Shown: positions 43,763 to 53,495, counted from the first letter of the stretch. The stretch is DNA of 64,000 nucleotides from Thalassolituus sp. UBA674 (GCA_002298335.1 DBNK01000029.1:1-64000); one strand, 5' to 3'. Translations and numbers: made by a program. The notes: a model not told the origin generated them from the sequence alone.

Positions 43763-44428
43763 TCAGAGCAGATGCTGACCGACGGCCCATAAGGTCCATA
43801 TACCATAGCTGATCAGCAGCAGGCCGCTCAGTTGACGCATCAGAGTGTGCTGCACCAGCTTCATCAGCGAGGCGGATACAAGGCTCGCTGAAAACACTGC
43901 AGGCCAGGTGCCAAGTCCGAAGACCAGCATCGCCAGAGCGCCGTTTAACGGATCACCATTTGCCGCTACCCAGCTCAACGTGCTGTAGATGAGTCCGCAG
44001 GGGAGCCAGCCCCAGAGCATCCCGAGAAGCAGCTGACTTGCGCTGTCCGTTCGCCCCAGGAGCTTCTGTGTTATGGGTTGGATGGGCTTCCAGATCAGCT
44101 GACCGATGGCTTCCACCCGCGTCAGTAACATAGCCCAGCGGCCGATATAGAGCCCCATCAGGATGAGCATAACACCGGCCAGCAGGCGCAGCGTGACCAT
44201 CAGGGTTTCATGAAGAGTCTGCAGCCAGAGGCCAGCCAGGCCAACCAGAAATCCCGCCAGTGCGTAACTGAGTATACGACCGCTGTTGAACAGCAGTGCT
44301 GCCCGGATTTTATTCTGTCCGGCAACATTTCCTGCTGCTGCCGCGATGCCTCCACACATCACCAGACAGTGGCTGGCGCCGGAGAGGCCGATCAGCAGGG
44401 CTGCCAGCAGGGACAGAGGTTCAGTCAT
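43763..44428 (-). CDS. TauE/SafE-family membrane protein of the cco locus
   Basis: 221 residues with six or seven helices. The conserved HCLVMCGG and WGWLPCGLIYS motifs carry cysteines and a histidine and define the UreH-like/TauE-SafE proteins that follow ccoS in many cbb3 loci. A role in copper or thiol transfer for oxidase assembly is inferred from context. The start overlaps the end of ccoS by 8 bases. Confidence 0.88.
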   Translation of the reverse strand: MTEPLSLLAALLIGLSGASHCLVMCGGIAAAAGNVAGQNKIRAALLFNSGRILSYALAGFLVGLAGLWLQTLHETLMVTLRLLAGVMLILMGLYIGRWAMLLTRVEAIGQLIWKPIQPITQKLLGRTDSASQLLLGMLWGWLPCGLIYSTLSWVAANGDPLNGALAMLVFGLGTWPAVFSASLVSASLMKLVQHTLMRQLSGLLLISYGIWTLWAVGQHLL

Positions 44429-44621
44429 CAGACGACTTTTTGTCGGCAGGTTTTGTCTGCTCAGGTGCCGGCTGCGGTTCGTCGTCATCATCGAACAGAA
44501 TACGGTGAGCCGGGGAGTCCAGGTCATCAAACTGGCCGCCTTTAACGGCCCAGAAGAAGACCAGCACGGCAATGCTGATCAGCAGGATCGACAGAGGAAT
44601 CAGGACGTAAATAATGTCCAT
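44421..44621 (-). CDS. ccoS: cbb3 oxidase assembly protein CcoS
   Basis: 66-residue protein with one N-terminal membrane helix (about 3-25), then GGQFDDLDSPAHRILFDDD, the CcoS signature. Needed for cofactor insertion into cbb3 oxidase. It lies between ccoI (2-base gap) and the TauE/SafE gene (8-base overlap). Confidence 0.95.
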   Translation of the reverse strand: MDIIYVLIPLSILLISIAVLVFFWAVKGGQFDDLDSPAHRILFDDDDEPQPAPEQTKPADKKSSDD

Positions 44622-44623
44622 GT

Positions 44624-47068
44624 TCAGAGTTCTCCGGAGACGTGTTTAGGCAGCCGGGTCAGGCGCAGTGCGTTAAGGACAACCAGCAGTGAACTGAACG
44701 ACATACCAATGGCGGCAGCCCATGGCGGAACCAGACCGGCGGCGGCCAGTGGTAAAGCAATGAGATTGTACACCAGTGCCCAGAGGATGTTTTCGCGGAT
44801 GATGATACGGGTGCGCTTAGCGAGCGCCAGAGCATCGCGTATCAGGGTCATCTGACCGCTGATGAGCAGGGCATCGGCGTTGGTTTTGGCCAGGTCTGTT
44901 GCGTCGCTGACCGCCAGCGAGACATCTGCGCCAGCCAGCACCGGAACGTCATTGATGCCGTCGCCGACCATCAGCACCGTATCACCTGCTGCCTGCCAGC
45001 CGCGGACTTTCTCCAGTTTCTGCTCAGCAGACAGTCCCTGATAAAACTCCCGTATGCCCGCTTCAGCAGCAATGGCGGGTGCTGATGCACCCGGGTCTCC
45101 GGTCAGCATGACGACAGCAATGGATTGTTGCTGCAGAGCTGCGATCAGCTCCGGTGTGGTGCGGCGCAGGGTATCGTTAAGCAGGAACCAGCCAGCAGGC
45201 TGATCATCAACTGACAGCAGCAGCCATTGGCCTGTCTCAGACTGCGGCGTTTCAGGTGGCTTACTGCAGGCAAAATCAGCACGGCCAAAACGTACCTTCT
45301 GACCCTCATGAGTCCCGCTCACACCCTGACTGGTGTGGTGGCGGATATCACTGACGGTAGCGGGTTCAAACTGACTGAAAGCGCGGGCGATGGGGTGGGC
45401 TGAATCCTGTTCCAGCGCTGCTGCCAGTTCGTACAGCGGGTTTTCGTCAAAACCCGGGAAAGGACGGACTTCTTCCAGTTGCAGATGACCCTCGGTGAGG
45501 GTGCCGGTTTTATCAAAAACCACACGGTTGACCTGATTCAGCGTTTCCAGCACATGGCCTTTGCTGATCAGCAGGCCACGCTCCCGCAGTGCTGTGGTGG
45601 TGGCGGTCAGAGCGGTGGGGGTGGCCAGAGAGAGGGCGCAGGGACAGGTCACAACCAGCACGGACAGGGCAATGAAAAACGCATGATCATCGCCCTGCAG
45701 CGTCCAGTATGTGAACACGGAGCCTGAGATGACTAACACGGCTGCCACAAAGCGGCTGGCAATGCGGTCGGCAAGCAGGGCGATCCTGGGTTTTTCCTGC
45801 TGAGCCCGGTCCATCAGGCGGACAATCGCAGAAAGTCTGGCACTGGCACCGGTGGCGGTGACTTCGATTTCCAGCGGATTTTCACAATTCACCGTACCAC
45901 CGATCACCGTATCACCAGTTACTTTGCTGATGGGCATGTACTCGCCAGTGAGAGCGGCTTCATCAACCGCAGACTCGCCACAGAGAATCAGACCATCCGC
46001 CGGAATAGGCTGACCCGGGCGGATTTTCAGCCGGTCGCCGGTCCTGATTTCTTCCACCGGGATGATTTCTTCGCCACTGGCCGTCAGGCGGCAGGCGACA
46101 TTCGGTAACAGCGAGAGCAGGTTATTACCGGCATTGCCCATGCGGTGGCGGGCACGCATCTCCAGAAAACGCCCGAGCAGCAGCAGGAAGGTGAACATGC
46201 AGACGGAATCAAAATACACCTCCACGCCCTGATTGAAGGTACTCCAGATACTGGCACAGAAGGCCAGCAGGATTGCCAGGGACACAGGTACATCCATGGT
46301 CAGGTGTCGCGATCTGAGGTCACGGATAGCGGCATCGAAAAAGGGTCTGGCACCATAGAGCACCACAGGTGTGGTGAGCAGCATGGAAGCAAAGCGCACA
46401 AACACCTCGTACTGCTCGGCCATCCCGACATAAAGAGGAACGGCCAGCATCATTACCTGCATCATACCGATGCCGGAGACGGCCAGGCGGCGGATTGCGG
46501 CTTTGCTCTCGCGGTTATGACGTTCGTCATCCGCAGTGGCAGAGAAGGGTGCTGCTTTGTAGCCCAGCTGCCAGATGGCCTCGAAGATGGCAGACAACAG
46601 AATCTGCTCCGGCTCCCAACGGATGACCAGACGATGATTGGACAGATTCAGGGAGGCACTGGTGACGCCTTTTAGCTGCGCCAGGCGGTGTTCAATCAGC
46701 CAGGCACAGGCGGCACAGGTAATGCCTTCAATGATCAGGGTCGCTTCTGCCGTAGTACCATGAGTCGTACCCTGAGCAGTGCCATGATGGGCAACAAAGC
46801 GGCTCTGCATGGCCGGGCTGTCATAGAGTGTCAGGGTGTCACGGGCGGCGGGCCCGGCCATACTGGCAGGCACCGAAGCGGGTTCCGGCAGTTCGGTACG
46901 GTGGCGATAATAGTCTTTCAGACCGGAAGCCATGATGGTTTCGGCAACGGCTTTGCAGCCGGGGCAGCACATGGGCTGCTCTTCACCATTGATCATGGCC
47001 GTCCAGCGCTGACGGCCACGAACCGGCTCGCCGCAATGGAAGCAGGCTTCAGTCTCTCGGACAGACAT
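44624..47068 (-). CDS. ccoI: Copper-transporting P1B-type ATPase CcoI
   Basis: Exports copper toward the periplasm for cbb3 oxidase assembly. 814 residues. An N-terminal cysteine domain (CFHCGEP, CCPGC) is followed by a heavy-metal domain (GITCAACAW), membrane helices, the CPC motif in VVTCPCALSLATP, the phosphorylation site DKTGTL and GDGINDVPVLA. The start is the ATG at 47068, sharing one base with the ccoH stop. Confidence 0.96.
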   Translation of the reverse strand: MSVRETEACFHCGEPVRGRQRWTAMINGEEQPMCCPGCKAVAETIMASGLKDYYRHRTELPEPASVPASMAGPAARDTLTLYDSPAMQSRFVAHHGTAQGTTHGTTAEATLIIEGITCAACAWLIEHRLAQLKGVTSASLNLSNHRLVIRWEPEQILLSAIFEAIWQLGYKAAPFSATADDERHNRESKAAIRRLAVSGIGMMQVMMLAVPLYVGMAEQYEVFVRFASMLLTTPVVLYGARPFFDAAIRDLRSRHLTMDVPVSLAILLAFCASIWSTFNQGVEVYFDSVCMFTFLLLLGRFLEMRARHRMGNAGNNLLSLLPNVACRLTASGEEIIPVEEIRTGDRLKIRPGQPIPADGLILCGESAVDEAALTGEYMPISKVTGDTVIGGTVNCENPLEIEVTATGASARLSAIVRLMDRAQQEKPRIALLADRIASRFVAAVLVISGSVFTYWTLQGDDHAFFIALSVLVVTCPCALSLATPTALTATTTALRERGLLISKGHVLETLNQVNRVVFDKTGTLTEGHLQLEEVRPFPGFDENPLYELAAALEQDSAHPIARAFSQFEPATVSDIRHHTSQGVSGTHEGQKVRFGRADFACSKPPETPQSETGQWLLLSVDDQPAGWFLLNDTLRRTTPELIAALQQQSIAVVMLTGDPGASAPAIAAEAGIREFYQGLSAEQKLEKVRGWQAAGDTVLMVGDGINDVPVLAGADVSLAVSDATDLAKTNADALLISGQMTLIRDALALAKRTRIIIRENILWALVYNLIALPLAAAGLVPPWAAAIGMSFSSLLVVLNALRLTRLPKHVSGEL

Positions 47069-47556
47069 TACCGGAAGCTCAGATGAATTACCTTGCCCGG
47101 TTCGATAAAGACCGTCTGCTGCAGGCGCCAACCCTGCTCAGGACTGGTCAGCCAGAGATGTCGTTTTTCCGGCAACTCCAGCGGATTCATACCCACATAT
47201 TCACGTTCTGAAATCTGTTGCAGGACGGCTGTGGCATCGCGGTCTTCAATCGTCGGGTGTCCCATCTGCAGTTGCAGTACGGTCGGCATAGTGCTCATGG
47301 CATCTGACAGGGTGATGATGATGCGGTCACCTTCGAAGCGCAGGTCCGCTTCGGCCAGCAGGTCGCGGGCGGCCTGATCCTGTTCCTGGTTTTCGGTGTA
47401 GCTGACGCCGTCCTTGTAATAGCTGTCGCTGACCAGCGTATCGGCACCATCCACAGCCAGGGTCAGCATCACGAAACCCCAGAAAATGGCGATGACCGGA
47501 ATGCCAACGACCAGCAGCATCATGGGTTCTTTGTACCAGGGGGTGCGTTTTTCCAC
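47068..47556 (-). CDS. ccoH: cbb3 oxidase accessory protein CcoH/FixH
   Basis: 162 residues with one N-terminal helix (about 11-33) and an extracytoplasmic beta domain of the FixH type. The motif DSYYKDGVSYTENQEQD is typical. It stabilises the assembling oxidase. It follows ccoG across a terminator-like hairpin and overlaps ccoI by one base. Confidence 0.93.
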   Translation of the reverse strand: MEKRTPWYKEPMMLLVVGIPVIAIFWGFVMLTLAVDGADTLVSDSYYKDGVSYTENQEQDQAARDLLAEADLRFEGDRIIITLSDAMSTMPTVLQLQMGHPTIEDRDATAVLQQISEREYVGMNPLELPEKRHLWLTSPEQGWRLQQTVFIEPGKVIHLSFR

Positions 47557-47588
47557 GTAAATTCCTGTTCTTATAAGCCAGTTGTCAT

Positions 47589-47627
47589 AAAAAAATAAGC
47601 CGCCTGATTCTACTGACTCAGGCGGCT
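47589..47627 (-). terminator. Rho-independent terminator after ccoG
   Basis: 10-bp perfect stem AGCCGCCTGA / TCAGGCGGCT with a 10-base loop; on the minus strand it is followed by a T-rich run. It separates ccoG from ccoHIS. Confidence 0.9.
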
Positions 47628-47649
47628 CAGCTCCAGCGGCAAAGACGGA

Positions 47650-49059
47650 TCAGGTTCGCGGTGCGATGAAGCGGCTTTCTTCCCGGGTCACTTCTTCGCC
47701 AGTGGTCGCATCGGTAATAACGAACTCAATATCCGTTTTACTGGCTTTGGTTTTGGTCACTTCCGGATCAATTTCCAGATTCAGGGTGACTTCTTTCAGC
47801 TGGTTCACATCAAGCGCCCAGTCGGTCTTGCCGATAATGTTCACTCCATTCAGGCCTTCTACGCTGATCAGATACTCATGCGGTTCATTCGACATATTCA
47901 TCAGCTTCAGCGTGTAGGCATTGGTGATGGTGTCATTGACGGTCACCTGATAGAGACGTCCACGGTCACGCTCAATATCCAGCTCAAAGGGGGTGCGGCT
48001 GAACACGGCATAAGCGAGCAGGGTCATCATGGTGATCAGTGCGAATGAATAACCGAAGAAGCGCGGACGGAACACATGCAGTTTGCCCCCGGCCAGTTCG
48101 TTCTCAGTGGTGTAGCGGATCAGGCCCTTCGGTTTGTTGATCTTCTCCATAATTGAGTCGCAGGCATCCACACACAGGGCACAACCGATGCACTGGTATT
48201 GCAGACCGTCACGGATATCAATACCGGTCGGACACACCTGCACACACATGGAACAGTCAACGCAGTCGCCTTTGTCACTGGCTGCGGCTTCTTTACGGCT
48301 GCCTTTACCGCGCGGCTCGCCACGGTTGAAATCGTAGGAAACGGCGAGCGTATCCGAGTCGTACATCACAGACTGGAAGCGGGCATAAGGGCACATGTAG
48401 ATACAGACCTGTTCGCGCATCCAGCCGGCGTTGACATAGGTTGCTACGGTGAAGAAGCCCATCCAGAAGATGGCCCAACCGTTCACATCGCCCAGGGTTA
48501 ACAGTTCAGGCACCAGTTCTCGGATCGGGCTGAAGTAGCCGACGAACGTAAGACCAGTCCAGAATGCGATGAACAGCCAGATGATATGCTTGACGGCTTT
48601 CTTGCTGAATTTACTGCCGCTCATTGGTTCTTTATCCAGCTTCATACGCTGGCTGCGGGTACCTTCGACTTTTTCTTCGACCCACATGTAGATGAAGGAC
48701 CAGGCCGACTGCGGGCAGGTGTAGCCACACCAGATACGTCCAGCAAGGTTGGTGATGGTAAACAGGCCAAAGGCACAGATAATCAGTGCCCAGGACAGCA
48801 GCACAAAGTCCTGTGGCCAGAAGGTAATGCCAAATATATGGAACTGACGGGCAGGCAGATCGAAATAGACCAGTTGCTGACCGTCGATACTGATCCAGGC
48901 CACACCGAAGTAGGCCAGCATCAGGGCCCACAGGGTCCAGGTGCGCAGCTTCTGGAACACGCCCTGAATTTCACGGACGTAGATTTTTTCACGTTTTTTG
49001 TAGAGCGGAATGGTGTCGTCTTTAGCGGGTGTCACGTCTGTGGCGGGTATTTTATTCAT
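47650..49059 (-). CDS. ccoG: cbb3 oxidase accessory ferredoxin-like protein CcoG
   Basis: Membrane protein of 469 residues of the FixG/RdxA family. Several membrane helices come first, then two 4Fe-4S motifs CVDCSMCVQVCP and CIGCALCVDAC, then a final helix and a periplasmic Ig-like domain. Related proteins reduce Cu(II) for cbb3 oxidase assembly. It has its own terminator and stands between ccoP and ccoH. Confidence 0.96.
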   Translation of the reverse strand: MNKIPATDVTPAKDDTIPLYKKREKIYVREIQGVFQKLRTWTLWALMLAYFGVAWISIDGQQLVYFDLPARQFHIFGITFWPQDFVLLSWALIICAFGLFTITNLAGRIWCGYTCPQSAWSFIYMWVEEKVEGTRSQRMKLDKEPMSGSKFSKKAVKHIIWLFIAFWTGLTFVGYFSPIRELVPELLTLGDVNGWAIFWMGFFTVATYVNAGWMREQVCIYMCPYARFQSVMYDSDTLAVSYDFNRGEPRGKGSRKEAAASDKGDCVDCSMCVQVCPTGIDIRDGLQYQCIGCALCVDACDSIMEKINKPKGLIRYTTENELAGGKLHVFRPRFFGYSFALITMMTLLAYAVFSRTPFELDIERDRGRLYQVTVNDTITNAYTLKLMNMSNEPHEYLISVEGLNGVNIIGKTDWALDVNQLKEVTLNLEIDPEVTKTKASKTDIEFVITDATTGEEVTREESRFIAPRT

Positions 49060-49125
49060 GAGTCTCTCACCTCACCTGTGTCGATTTATGAGTACATTAT
49101 ATCGGTTCTTTCTTATATTCGAATC

Positions 49126-49153
49126 AAAAAAAAGCGGCATCATTGTGCCGCTT
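49126..49153 (-). terminator. Rho-independent terminator of ccoNOQP
   Basis: Stem AAGCGGCA / TGCCGCTT with a 6-base loop; the minus-strand transcript ends in a run of T. It lies 50 bases after the ccoP stop. Confidence 0.92.
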
Positions 49154-49202
49154 GATAATTGTCAATGTCCAGTTCAGACAGGGGAGATGAACTCCCCGGT
49201 TA

Positions 49203-50114
49203 TCAGTTCTGGGACAGAGAGTAGATGTAGGCTGCCAGTACGTGAACCTTGTCTTCACCCAGAATCTCTTTCTGGGCAGGCATCTTACCGGCACGGCCAT
49301 TACGCAGGGTGAACTGAATCTGCTTGGTGGAGCCACCGTACAGCCAGATGTCATCAGTCAGGTTAGGAGCACCGACCAGCTGATTACCCTTGCCATCCGC
49401 ACCGTGACACACAGAGCAGTTCTGTGCAAAGGCCGGAGCGGCTTTCTCAGCGGCTTCTGCATCGTGGGGCAGACCAGACAGGCTGCGTACGTACTCGGCC
49501 ATCTCAATCACGCCTTCATCACCCAGAACTGCCTGCCAGGCTGGCATGGCACCCTGACGACCGTACATGATGGTCTCTTTGATCTTCTCAGGAGAGCCAC
49601 CGTACAGCCAGTCATGGTCGGTCAGGTTCGGGAAGCCCTGAGCACCCATAGCGCTGGTGCCGTGGCACACAGAACAGTTGCTCTTGAACAGGCGCTGACC
49701 GGTCTGCAGTGCTTCTTCGTTTTTGGCCAGCTCAGCAACCGGAGTGGCCAGGTAACCGTCGAACAGAGGCGCGAGTTTCTCGTCGTAAGCCTGTACTTCA
49801 GCTTTCCACTGGTTGGTGGACGTCCAGGTTACCGGTTCACCGTCGACTTTCACGGTCAGGAAACCGTCGAAGTTACCCAGGCCATACAGACCCACATAGC
49901 CGAAGCCGAATACGATGGTGGCCCAGAACATATAGACCCACCAGCGTGGCAGCGGGTTGTCATATTCTTCAATGCCGTCGTACTCGTGACCTGTGGTCTG
50001 AGTGGTTTCTTCTTTACGATGGCCGCGCATGCTGTACACGATCAGCACGCCGCAGCCGGCCATGGAACCGAACACGATTGCCATGATCCATACTTGCCAG
50101 AATGTACTTAACAT
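49203..50114 (-). CDS. ccoP: cbb3 cytochrome c oxidase subunit III (dihaem CcoP)
   Basis: Dihaem c-type subunit that passes electrons to the catalytic subunit. 303 residues. N-terminal membrane helices including YDNPLPRWWVYMFW, then two haem-binding sites CSVCHGTSAMG and CSVCHGADGKG with their distal methionines. Last gene of ccoNOQP. Confidence 0.97.
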   Translation of the reverse strand: MLSTFWQVWIMAIVFGSMAGCGVLIVYSMRGHRKEETTQTTGHEYDGIEEYDNPLPRWWVYMFWATIVFGFGYVGLYGLGNFDGFLTVKVDGEPVTWTSTNQWKAEVQAYDEKLAPLFDGYLATPVAELAKNEEALQTGQRLFKSNCSVCHGTSAMGAQGFPNLTDHDWLYGGSPEKIKETIMYGRQGAMPAWQAVLGDEGVIEMAEYVRSLSGLPHDAEAAEKAAPAFAQNCSVCHGADGKGNQLVGAPNLTDDIWLYGGSTKQIQFTLRNGRAGKMPAQKEILGEDKVHVLAAYIYSLSQN

Positions 50115-50116
50115 AA

Positions 50117-50293
50117 TCAGTTACTCCGCTTGTTGTCGCTGTCCGTGGGCATCTCTTCGTTTTCGCCAAAAGGAATCTTGGCATCGTCTTCAAAGCGCTT
50201 GCGGCGGCTGGAGCCATAGGCCCACCAGATAATGCCGGTGAAGGCGATCAGGGCGAAAACAGAACCCAATCCACGGACGTCGTTAATATCCAT
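50117..50293 (-). CDS. ccoQ: cbb3 cytochrome c oxidase subunit IV CcoQ
   Basis: 58-residue single-pass membrane subunit that stabilises the complex. It begins MDINDVRGLGS, has one helix with FTGIIWWAYG and a charged tail (RRKRFEDDAKIPF), all typical of CcoQ. It sits 4 bases after ccoO and 2 bases before ccoP. It is short enough to be missed by length-filtered gene calls. Confidence 0.95.
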   Translation of the reverse strand: MDINDVRGLGSVFALIAFTGIIWWAYGSSRRKRFEDDAKIPFGENEEMPTDSDNKRSN

Positions 50294-50297
50294 TGTC

Positions 50298-50906
50298 TTA
50301 CCGCTTGGTCACAACAGTGCCCAGGTGCTGCAGATACGCCACCAGAGCTTCAATTTCGGTGACCCCGTCTACTGCTTCTTTGGCACCTTCAATGTCTTCA
50401 TCGGTGTACGGTACGCCGACCATACGCAGAGCTTCCATTTTCTTAGGTGTCAGACGGCCATCCACTTTGTTTTCAAACAGCCATGGATAAGACGGCATTA
50501 CAGACTCAGGAACAACGTCGCGAGGGTTGTACAGGTGAGCGCGGTGCCACTCATCAGAGTAACGGCCACCCAGGCGCGCCAGGTCAGGACCAGTACGCTT
50601 GGAACCCCACAGGAACGGGTGCTCGTACACGGACTCACCCGAGGTGGAGTAAGGACCGTAACGTTCAGTTTCTGCGCGGAACGGACGCACCATCTGGGTA
50701 TGGCAGACGTGACAGCCTTCACGGATGTAGATGTCACGGCCTTCAAGCTGAACGGCGGTGTAAGGCTTCAGGCCTTCTACCGGCTTATTGGTGTCTTCGT
50801 GCCAGAACAGGGGCACAATTTCCACCATGCCAGCCCAGCTCAGGGCGATGACGATCATCACGATCATCAGCGGCAGATTTTTTTCAATAGTATCGTGCTT
50901 AATCAT
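50298..50906 (-). CDS. ccoO: cbb3 cytochrome c oxidase subunit II (monohaem CcoO)
   Basis: Monohaem c-type subunit, 202 residues, with one N-terminal helix and the haem site CHVCHTQMVRPF. EDIEGAKEAVDGVTE near the C-terminus is typical. It lies between ccoN and ccoQ on the minus strand. Confidence 0.97.
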   Translation of the reverse strand: MIKHDTIEKNLPLMIVMIVIALSWAGMVEIVPLFWHEDTNKPVEGLKPYTAVQLEGRDIYIREGCHVCHTQMVRPFRAETERYGPYSTSGESVYEHPFLWGSKRTGPDLARLGGRYSDEWHRAHLYNPRDVVPESVMPSYPWLFENKVDGRLTPKKMEALRMVGVPYTDEDIEGAKEAVDGVTEIEALVAYLQHLGTVVTKR

Positions 50907-50918
50907 TTTAAATTCCCC

Positions 50919-52349
50919 TTATGCCTGAGCTGCAACCATGCCCGCTTGCTTGTTCGCTTCGCGGGTAGTCATGTAGACGTTGAACAGCATGATCAGCATA
51001 CCGGTGAGGAACAGAGCGCCACCGATGGCACGGACCACATAACCCCAGTGAGATGCTTCAACGGATTCGACGAAGCTGTAGGTCAGGGTGCCGTCTTCGT
51101 TCACTGCACGCCACATCAGACCTTGCATGATGCCGTTCACCCACATGGAGGCGATGTACAGAACGGTACCGATAGTGGCCAGCCAGAAGTGCAGGTTGAT
51201 CAGACCGATGGAGTACATCTGACCGGCTTTGCGGCCGTACATGATCGGAATCAGGTGATACAGAGCACCGATGGATACCATGGCAACCCAGCCCAGAGCA
51301 CCGGAGTGAACGTGACCAATGGTCCAGTCAGTGTTGTGAGACAGAGCGTTAACGGTCTTGATGGACATCATCGGACCTTCGAAGGTGGACATACCGTAGA
51401 AGGACAGGGAAACCACCAGGAAGCGCAGGATCGGGTCAGTACGCAGTTTGTGCCATGCGCCTGACAGGGTCATCATACCGTTGATCATACCGCCCCAGCT
51501 TGGCGCCAGCAGGATCAGAGACATGATCATACCGGAAGTCTGAGCCCAGTCCGGCAGAGCAGAGTAGTGCAGGTGGTGAGCACCGGCCCATACGTAGATG
51601 GAGATCAGGGCCCAGAAGTGCACGATGGACAGACGGTAAGAGTAAACCGGACGGCCAGCCTGCTTAGGAACAAAGTAGTACATCATCCCGAGGAAGCCCG
51701 CGGTCAGGAAGAAACCTACCGCGTTATGACCCCACCACCACTGGATCATGGCATCAATGGTACCTGGCCAGATGGAGTAGGCTTTGGTCAGGGATACCGG
51801 TACAACCAGGTTGTTACCCACGTACAGGATCGCGATCATGATCATAAAGGCTGCGAAGAACCAGTTCGCAACGTAAATGTGGCTTTCCTTACGGATGGCC
51901 ACAGTACCGAGGAAGTTGACCACATAAGCAACCCAGACCAGAGTCACCAGAATATCCAGAGGCCATTCCAGCTCGGCGTATTCTTTGGCTGAGGTGATAC
52001 CCAGTGGCAGAGTGATTGCCGCACCGACAATAACGGCCTGCCAGCCCCAGAAAGTAAATGACGCCAGAGTGTCTGAGAACAGACGTGTACGGCCCGTTCG
52101 CTGAACGATGTAGTAAGAGGTTGCGAACAGGGCGCAGCCACCGAACGCAAAAATCACCGCATTGGTATGCAACGGACGCAGACGGCCGAAGGATAACCAG
52201 GGGGTGTCAAAGTTCAGTTGAGGCCAAGCCAGCTGAGCAGCAATGAAAACGCCCATTGCCATGCCAACAACGCCCCAGACAACTGTCATGATGGCAAACT
52301 GTCTTACCACCTTATAGTTGTACTCTGGATGGTCAAATGATGTGCTCAT
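50919..52349 (-). CDS. ccoN: cbb3 cytochrome c oxidase catalytic subunit I
   Basis: Catalytic haem-copper subunit of the high-affinity terminal oxidase. 476 residues, about 12 helices. Metal-ligand histidines are seen in LHTNAVIFAFGGCALF, WWWGHNAVGFFLTAGFLG, YVWAGAHHLHY and DWTIGHVHSGALGW. First gene of the operon. With NQR, HemN and Anr it indicates respiration at low oxygen. Confidence 0.98.
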   Translation of the reverse strand: MSTSFDHPEYNYKVVRQFAIMTVVWGVVGMAMGVFIAAQLAWPQLNFDTPWLSFGRLRPLHTNAVIFAFGGCALFATSYYIVQRTGRTRLFSDTLASFTFWGWQAVIVGAAITLPLGITSAKEYAELEWPLDILVTLVWVAYVVNFLGTVAIRKESHIYVANWFFAAFMIMIAILYVGNNLVVPVSLTKAYSIWPGTIDAMIQWWWGHNAVGFFLTAGFLGMMYYFVPKQAGRPVYSYRLSIVHFWALISIYVWAGAHHLHYSALPDWAQTSGMIMSLILLAPSWGGMINGMMTLSGAWHKLRTDPILRFLVVSLSFYGMSTFEGPMMSIKTVNALSHNTDWTIGHVHSGALGWVAMVSIGALYHLIPIMYGRKAGQMYSIGLINLHFWLATIGTVLYIASMWVNGIMQGLMWRAVNEDGTLTYSFVESVEASHWGYVVRAIGGALFLTGMLIMLFNVYMTTREANKQAGMVAAQA

Positions 52350-52591
52350 GATCTGATTCCACGGTTGAAGAATGTTTAGAAAGGTAAAAGCGGCGCAATT
52401 ATGGTCTCAGACGCCTGCTTTTGCAAACTAACACTACCATAACTGACGGCTGATCAAAGTCTTTGCGCATCCGCGTAAGTTCACATATCTGCAAGAATTG
52501 ACGCATGTCATGGAACTTTACTGAAATCGCTTAATTCACGTGCGCTGGTTCAATAAAATGCACTCTGAATTTTCAGAAAAAGCTTAGTATT
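52350..52591. other. Divergent intergenic region upstream of ccoN
   Basis: 242 bases between ccoN and the hydrolase gene. It must hold the cco promoter. A partial FNR-like dyad (TTGACGCATGTCAT, 52498-52511) is the best candidate site, but no well-spaced -10 accompanies it. I see no small gene. Confidence 0.4.
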
Positions 52592-53224
52592 TTGCTCAGG
52601 AATATTTTTGCAGACGGTGATCCGTCTGACCCACTATTTATCATGGCGCACGGTGCCGGTGCAGATGCCTCCAGTGAATTTATGCAGGACATGGGCGCGC
52701 GTATTGCGGCGCTGGGAGTGTATGTTGTGCGCTTTGATTTTCCCTACATGGAAAAGCGTCGGGAGGACGGCAAACGGAGGCCGCCGGACCGCCTGCCGAA
52801 ACTGCTGGATGCTTTCCGGGAAATCATTACGGCACTGGATCGCCCCTGTGTCATTGGTGGCAAGAGTATGGGGGGAAGAGTGGCGTCGGTTCTGGGGCAA
52901 GCAGCTGACCGGCCCGGCCAAGTAAAAGGCTGTGCCTGTCTGGGGTATCCCTTTCATCCTCCGGGTAAACCTGAATCTCTGCGCACAGAGCATCTGCTTT
53001 CGCTCAATACCCCGGTACTGATTGCACAGGGCACCCGCGATGCCATGGGAACACAGGACGAAGTTGCCGCTATGGCGTTGGATAAAGCGCTGGAGTTTGT
53101 CTGGCTGGCAGACGGTAATCATGATCTGAAGCCACGTAAAGCATCAGGCTTCAGTCATGATGAACACCTGCAGACCACCGCAGCAGCGGTGGCGGCGTTC
53201 GTGCAAAATGCTATCAGGCCGTGA
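52592..53224 (+). CDS. Alpha/beta hydrolase, KANL3/Tex30-like
   Basis: 210-residue hydrolase. MAHGAGADASSEFM holds the oxyanion region, GGKSMGGRVAS the nucleophile elbow (G-K-S-M-G), and GNHDLKP the catalytic histidine. The pattern places it with the KANL3/Tex30 dienelactone-hydrolase-like group; the substrate is unknown. The start is a TTG at 52592, with AG-rich sequence upstream but no strong ribosome site. It converges on the ABM gene with an 11-base overlap. Confidence 0.88.
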   Translation: MLRNIFADGDPSDPLFIMAHGAGADASSEFMQDMGARIAALGVYVVRFDFPYMEKRREDGKRRPPDRLPKLLDAFREIITALDRPCVIGGKSMGGRVASVLGQAADRPGQVKGCACLGYPFHPPGKPESLRTEHLLSLNTPVLIAQGTRDAMGTQDEVAAMALDKALEFVWLADGNHDLKPRKASGFSHDEHLQTTAAAVAAFVQNAIRP

Positions 53225-53495
53225 GAATGGTGACTTTCTCAGGCTGACGCAGAGTGGCGCGTACCGCGGCAACAACATCGGAGCGTTGCTGCGAACGGGC
53301 CCAGATCTGCCAGTCTTCGAGGCTCTGCCAGTTGGTGATGATAAAGCGGCGGTTGGGGTTCTCGGCATCCTTGTAGGTTGCGCCAGAGGTGTAACCCGGT
53401 GCTTCGAGAATCGCCCTGAGCGTATTTTTAATGGCGTCTTCGTAGGTGGTTTCCATGCCACTGTCAATTTCACGCTCAATAATCACTTTGATCAT
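53214..53495 (-). CDS. Antibiotic biosynthesis monooxygenase (ABM) domain protein
   Basis: 93-residue ferredoxin-like fold protein of the ABM superfamily. NRRFIITNWQSLEDWQIWARS is the characteristic strand-helix (residues about 48-68). Such proteins include cofactor-free monooxygenases and haem-degrading relatives; function here is unknown. Its end overlaps the hydrolase gene by 11 bases. Confidence 0.85.
   Translation of the reverse strand: MIKVIIEREIDSGMETTYEDAIKNTLRAILEAPGYTSGATYKDAENPNRRFIITNWQSLEDWQIWARSQQRSDVVAAVRATLRQPEKVTILTA

Noticed and set aside
50232..51464. Long open frame on the plus strand opposite ccoO-ccoN
   Set aside because: It lies entirely antisense to two certain oxidase genes, has no ribosome site and a composition typical of a mirror frame.
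52498..52511. TTGACGCATGTCAT upstream of ccoN as an Anr/FNR site
   Set aside because: It keeps most of the TTGA-N6-TCAA core, but one position is wrong and no -10 lies at the expected distance on the ccoN strand. Regulation of ccoN by Anr is likely on general grounds but not demonstrated by this site.
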